Positions 62,302-64,000 of a stretch of 64,000 nucleotides of DNA are shown here, piece after piece; positions within the stretch are counted from its first letter, which is position 1, and each line of letters opens with the position of its first letter. The position numbers and the translations under genes were made by a program. Below the pieces are notes generated by a model. That model saw only the letters and a list, made by a program, of their open reading frames with translations, was not told where the DNA came from and searched no databases. The DNA comes from DASTCZ01 sp963704455 (GTDB taxonomy: Bacteria; Acidobacteriota; Terriglobia; Acidiferrales; UBA7541): NCBI GenBank assembly GCA_963704455.1, contig OY969905.1:3906001-3970000 (forward strand). Reading direction: 5' to 3'.

Positions 62302-63459
62302 ATGTCACGGCATACACAGCCCGGCCGCTTTGCAGCACTACTGCTATCAGCGATGATGGTGTGCCAGCCGATGTTCGCCTCCGGTACAACCGCGGCATCA
62401 GCCTCTGGCGCCCCCACGCCTCCAAGTTCTTCATCTCCATCGAAGCCTGTGAAGAAACCTGCGGCGCGAAAGACCACTGGCGTGCCAACGTTCGCCGATT
62501 CGGAGAGAGACGACGTCACGCAATTTGATGATCCGGTTGTGCGCGATGCGGCAGTTCATGCGCTCGGGCGTTACAACGGATCCGTCGTCGCGATTGATCC
62601 AACGACCGGCCGAATCCTGACCATCGTCAATCAGAAGCTGGCGTTTTCGGCGGGCTTCATTCCTTGCTCAACGATCAAGCCTACAATTGCGCTCGCGGCT
62701 TTGGAAGAGAGCGTAATCACTCACGATTCAATGATTAAGGTAGCGCCGCGCAAGTACATGAATTTGACCGAGGCGATGGCGCACTCGAACAACCCATTCT
62801 TTGAAGAGCTGGGCCGGCGTATGGGATTTGAGACGGTTGAGAAATACGCGCAGCGATTGGGATTGGGCGAGCTTGCCGGCATCAATATTCCCGAAGAACA
62901 GGCGGGCGTGCTGCCAGCGAATCCGCCGGCAAGAGGCGGGGTGGCGCGAATGTCGAGCTTTGGTGAAGGCATCCAGATTACGCCGCTCGAGCTTGGATCG
63001 CTGGTGGCCGCGCTTGCGAATGGCGGAACGATGTATTACCTGCAGTACCCGCGCAGTGCGGAAGCGCAGCGCGATTTCTCGCCGATGGTGAAGCGCGAAC
63101 TTGGCATCGGGCCGTACCTTTCGGATTTGCGCGAAGGGATGACGGCAGCGGTGCTTTACGGCACAGCGCGGTCGAGTTATTGGGATCGGGAAGGCGAGCA
63201 GCCGCTCGGCAAGACCGGCACTTGCAATGACGCCGCTTCGCGACTTGGCTGGTTTGTTTCTTACGCCGATGAAGAGCACCCGAAGATCGCGCTGGTCGTG
63301 CTCGTTCGCGGAAGGTCGCGCACGGTGCAGGGGCCATTCGCCGCGGAAATCGCCGGCAGGATCTATCACACGCTCAAGACACAGAATTTCTTCGCCGCCG
63401 AAGGCCCGCGGCCTTCGCCAACGACGCTTACAGCAATGGCGGCTCCGCGCGAGAAGTAG
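62302..63459 (+). CDS. Penicillin-binding transpeptidase-domain protein
   Basis: 385 residues from ATG 62302; the frame is open to 62137, but a signal peptide (FAALLLSAMMVCQPMFA) begins right after this ATG. A Pro/Ser/Lys linker follows, then a transpeptidase fold with S123-T-I-K126 (PCSTIKPTIALAALE), S162-N-N164 (MAHSNNPFF) and K304-T-G-T. All three catalytic motifs are intact, so peptidoglycan D,D-transpeptidase activity is likely. It lacks the PBP dimerisation or glycosyltransferase domain of class A/B enzymes and is short, closer to BlaR/MecR-like or minimal PBP2-type domains. Upstream region 62041-62066 has a GGGCCG/CGGCCC stem. Confidence 0.85.
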   Translation: MSRHTQPGRFAALLLSAMMVCQPMFASGTTAASASGAPTPPSSSSPSKPVKKPAARKTTGVPTFADSERDDVTQFDDPVVRDAAVHALGRYNGSVVAIDPTTGRILTIVNQKLAFSAGFIPCSTIKPTIALAALEESVITHDSMIKVAPRKYMNLTEAMAHSNNPFFEELGRRMGFETVEKYAQRLGLGELAGINIPEEQAGVLPANPPARGGVARMSSFGEGIQITPLELGSLVAALANGGTMYYLQYPRSAEAQRDFSPMVKRELGIGPYLSDLREGMTAAVLYGTARSSYWDREGEQPLGKTGTCNDAASRLGWFVSYADEEHPKIALVVLVRGRSRTVQGPFAAEIAGRIYHTLKTQNFFAAEGPRPSPTTLTAMAAPREK

Positions 63460-63623
63460 TCTGACTTCGAGAAACAGTCCTCCCTGAAATCTCTTACTCC
63501 GCCTTCAATTTTCGTTTTCATTCACGCGAATGAATGCGCAGATTCGCGAGCGCGCATTCTAGAACACTTAGTGCGAGCAGAAGCGCGCACACAATTCGTG
63601 CAGACGAATTTGGGATGCTTGGT

Positions 63624-63836
63624 TTAGCGCCCGCGATTGGCGGAGCGCAGGCGCGCTGGCACGCGCTGCCAGTGGCGGACCCGGATCGGCTCGAATGCGC
63701 CCTGATAGCACGCGTCGCACACTACTTCGGCGCCTTCAGCGTTCGGGCGGGATTCAAAGATATGGCCGCATTCCGTGCAGACTTGATGGACTCGATTGTC
63801 AGGGCGGTTCGGCGGAAAGAAATGGACACCTTCCAT
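63624..63836 (-). CDS. Zinc-ribbon microprotein (70 aa)
   Basis: ATG at 63836 with strong GGGAGGA 7 bp upstream. A zinc ribbon: CTECGHIFESR, then CDACYQGAFEP. The C-terminus is basic (RHWQRVPARLRSANRGR). Unknown function; a third small Cys-pair protein in this window besides 15848-16006 and 60249-60461. The remaining 164 bp to the window end hold its upstream region, with no clear promoter. Confidence 0.7.
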   Translation of the reverse strand: MEGVHFFPPNRPDNRVHQVCTECGHIFESRPNAEGAEVVCDACYQGAFEPIRVRHWQRVPARLRSANRGR

Positions 63837-64000
63837 AGGAATATCCTCCCTACACGTATCGGTGCCCGCTGCGGATGCGCCTGGATACGCCTTCGCTCTG
63901 GGCCCAAAGGGCGCTGACGGGGCGTGGGGCCGGGTGCCGGTGGTGGGAGTATTGCATTTTCCGAGCCAAATCCAAGAAAGAAAAATGCAGCAAAATCTGT

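Overview
The window looks like a chromosomal segment of an Acidobacteriota bacterium. It is GC-rich and Gram-negative in character: OmpA-type and other outer-membrane barrels, TolC, TonB-like proteins, LspA. Three proteins match the von Willebrand A family that is typical of acidobacteria, and a decayed fragment resembles the C-terminus of the acidobacterial FtsX/MacB-like permeases. This assignment rests on family recognition, not on a ribosomal marker.

Layout. 1-9912: a signalling block with a cut-off NtrC-type regulator, an OmpA/PKD outer-membrane protein, an Asp-box propeller, a complete sigma-54 activator behind a near-perfect sigma-54 promoter, a 39-residue membrane peptide, a hybrid histidine kinase and an unusual receiver-DHp protein with no ATPase domain. 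9865-16006 (minus): a membrane-anchored alpha/beta hydrolase, two ABC-2 type exporters (a three-gene system and a NatAB-like pair) and a zinc-ribbon microprotein. 16249-21081: an efflux operon (adaptor, TPR protein, MacB-like permease, TolC) without its own ATPase. 21089-25630: DMT-like and glycosyltransferase genes, including a DMT-GT21 fusion, tRNA-Gln(CUG), a WaaE-like glycosyltransferase and an SDR enzyme. 25627-29871 (minus): a membrane-anchored VOC protein, a secreted protein and two tandem TonB-family paralogs. 30107-34480: ileS-lspA-rluD. 34507-37839: three VWFA proteins. 37922-38091: a promoter and terminator bracketing a gene-less transcript, a candidate small RNA. 38150-41152 (minus): a UvrD-like helicase fused to an Fe-S RecB-type nuclease. 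41276-46489: a pol-beta-like nucleotidyltransferase, thiolase, a DUF4424-like protein, a zinc-ribbon protein and 3-hydroxyacyl-CoA dehydrogenase. 46710-51218: a porin and a kinase/response regulator/hybrid kinase operon. 51503-59277: a permease remnant, then a strong sigma-70 promoter driving a secreted 278-residue protein, a 1995-residue secreted RHS protein and a small overlapping downstream gene. 59278-60882: an AT-richer, repeat-rich stretch with REP-like elements, a six-copy degenerate repeat, a Cys-rich microprotein and a G4 motif. 60883-63836: recA, a penicillin-binding transpeptidase and another zinc-ribbon microprotein.

How the genes work together: ileS-lspA-rluD is a plausible translation/lipoprotein operon. 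Thiolase and hydroxyacyl-CoA dehydrogenase fit acyl-CoA metabolism. The DMT/GT21/WaaE-like genes fit envelope lipid or LPS glycosylation. The most novel-looking parts are the RHS module with its compositionally distinct tip and overlapping partner, the candidate small RNA near 38 kb, the receiver-DHp protein lacking a kinase core, and the repeat field in front of recA.
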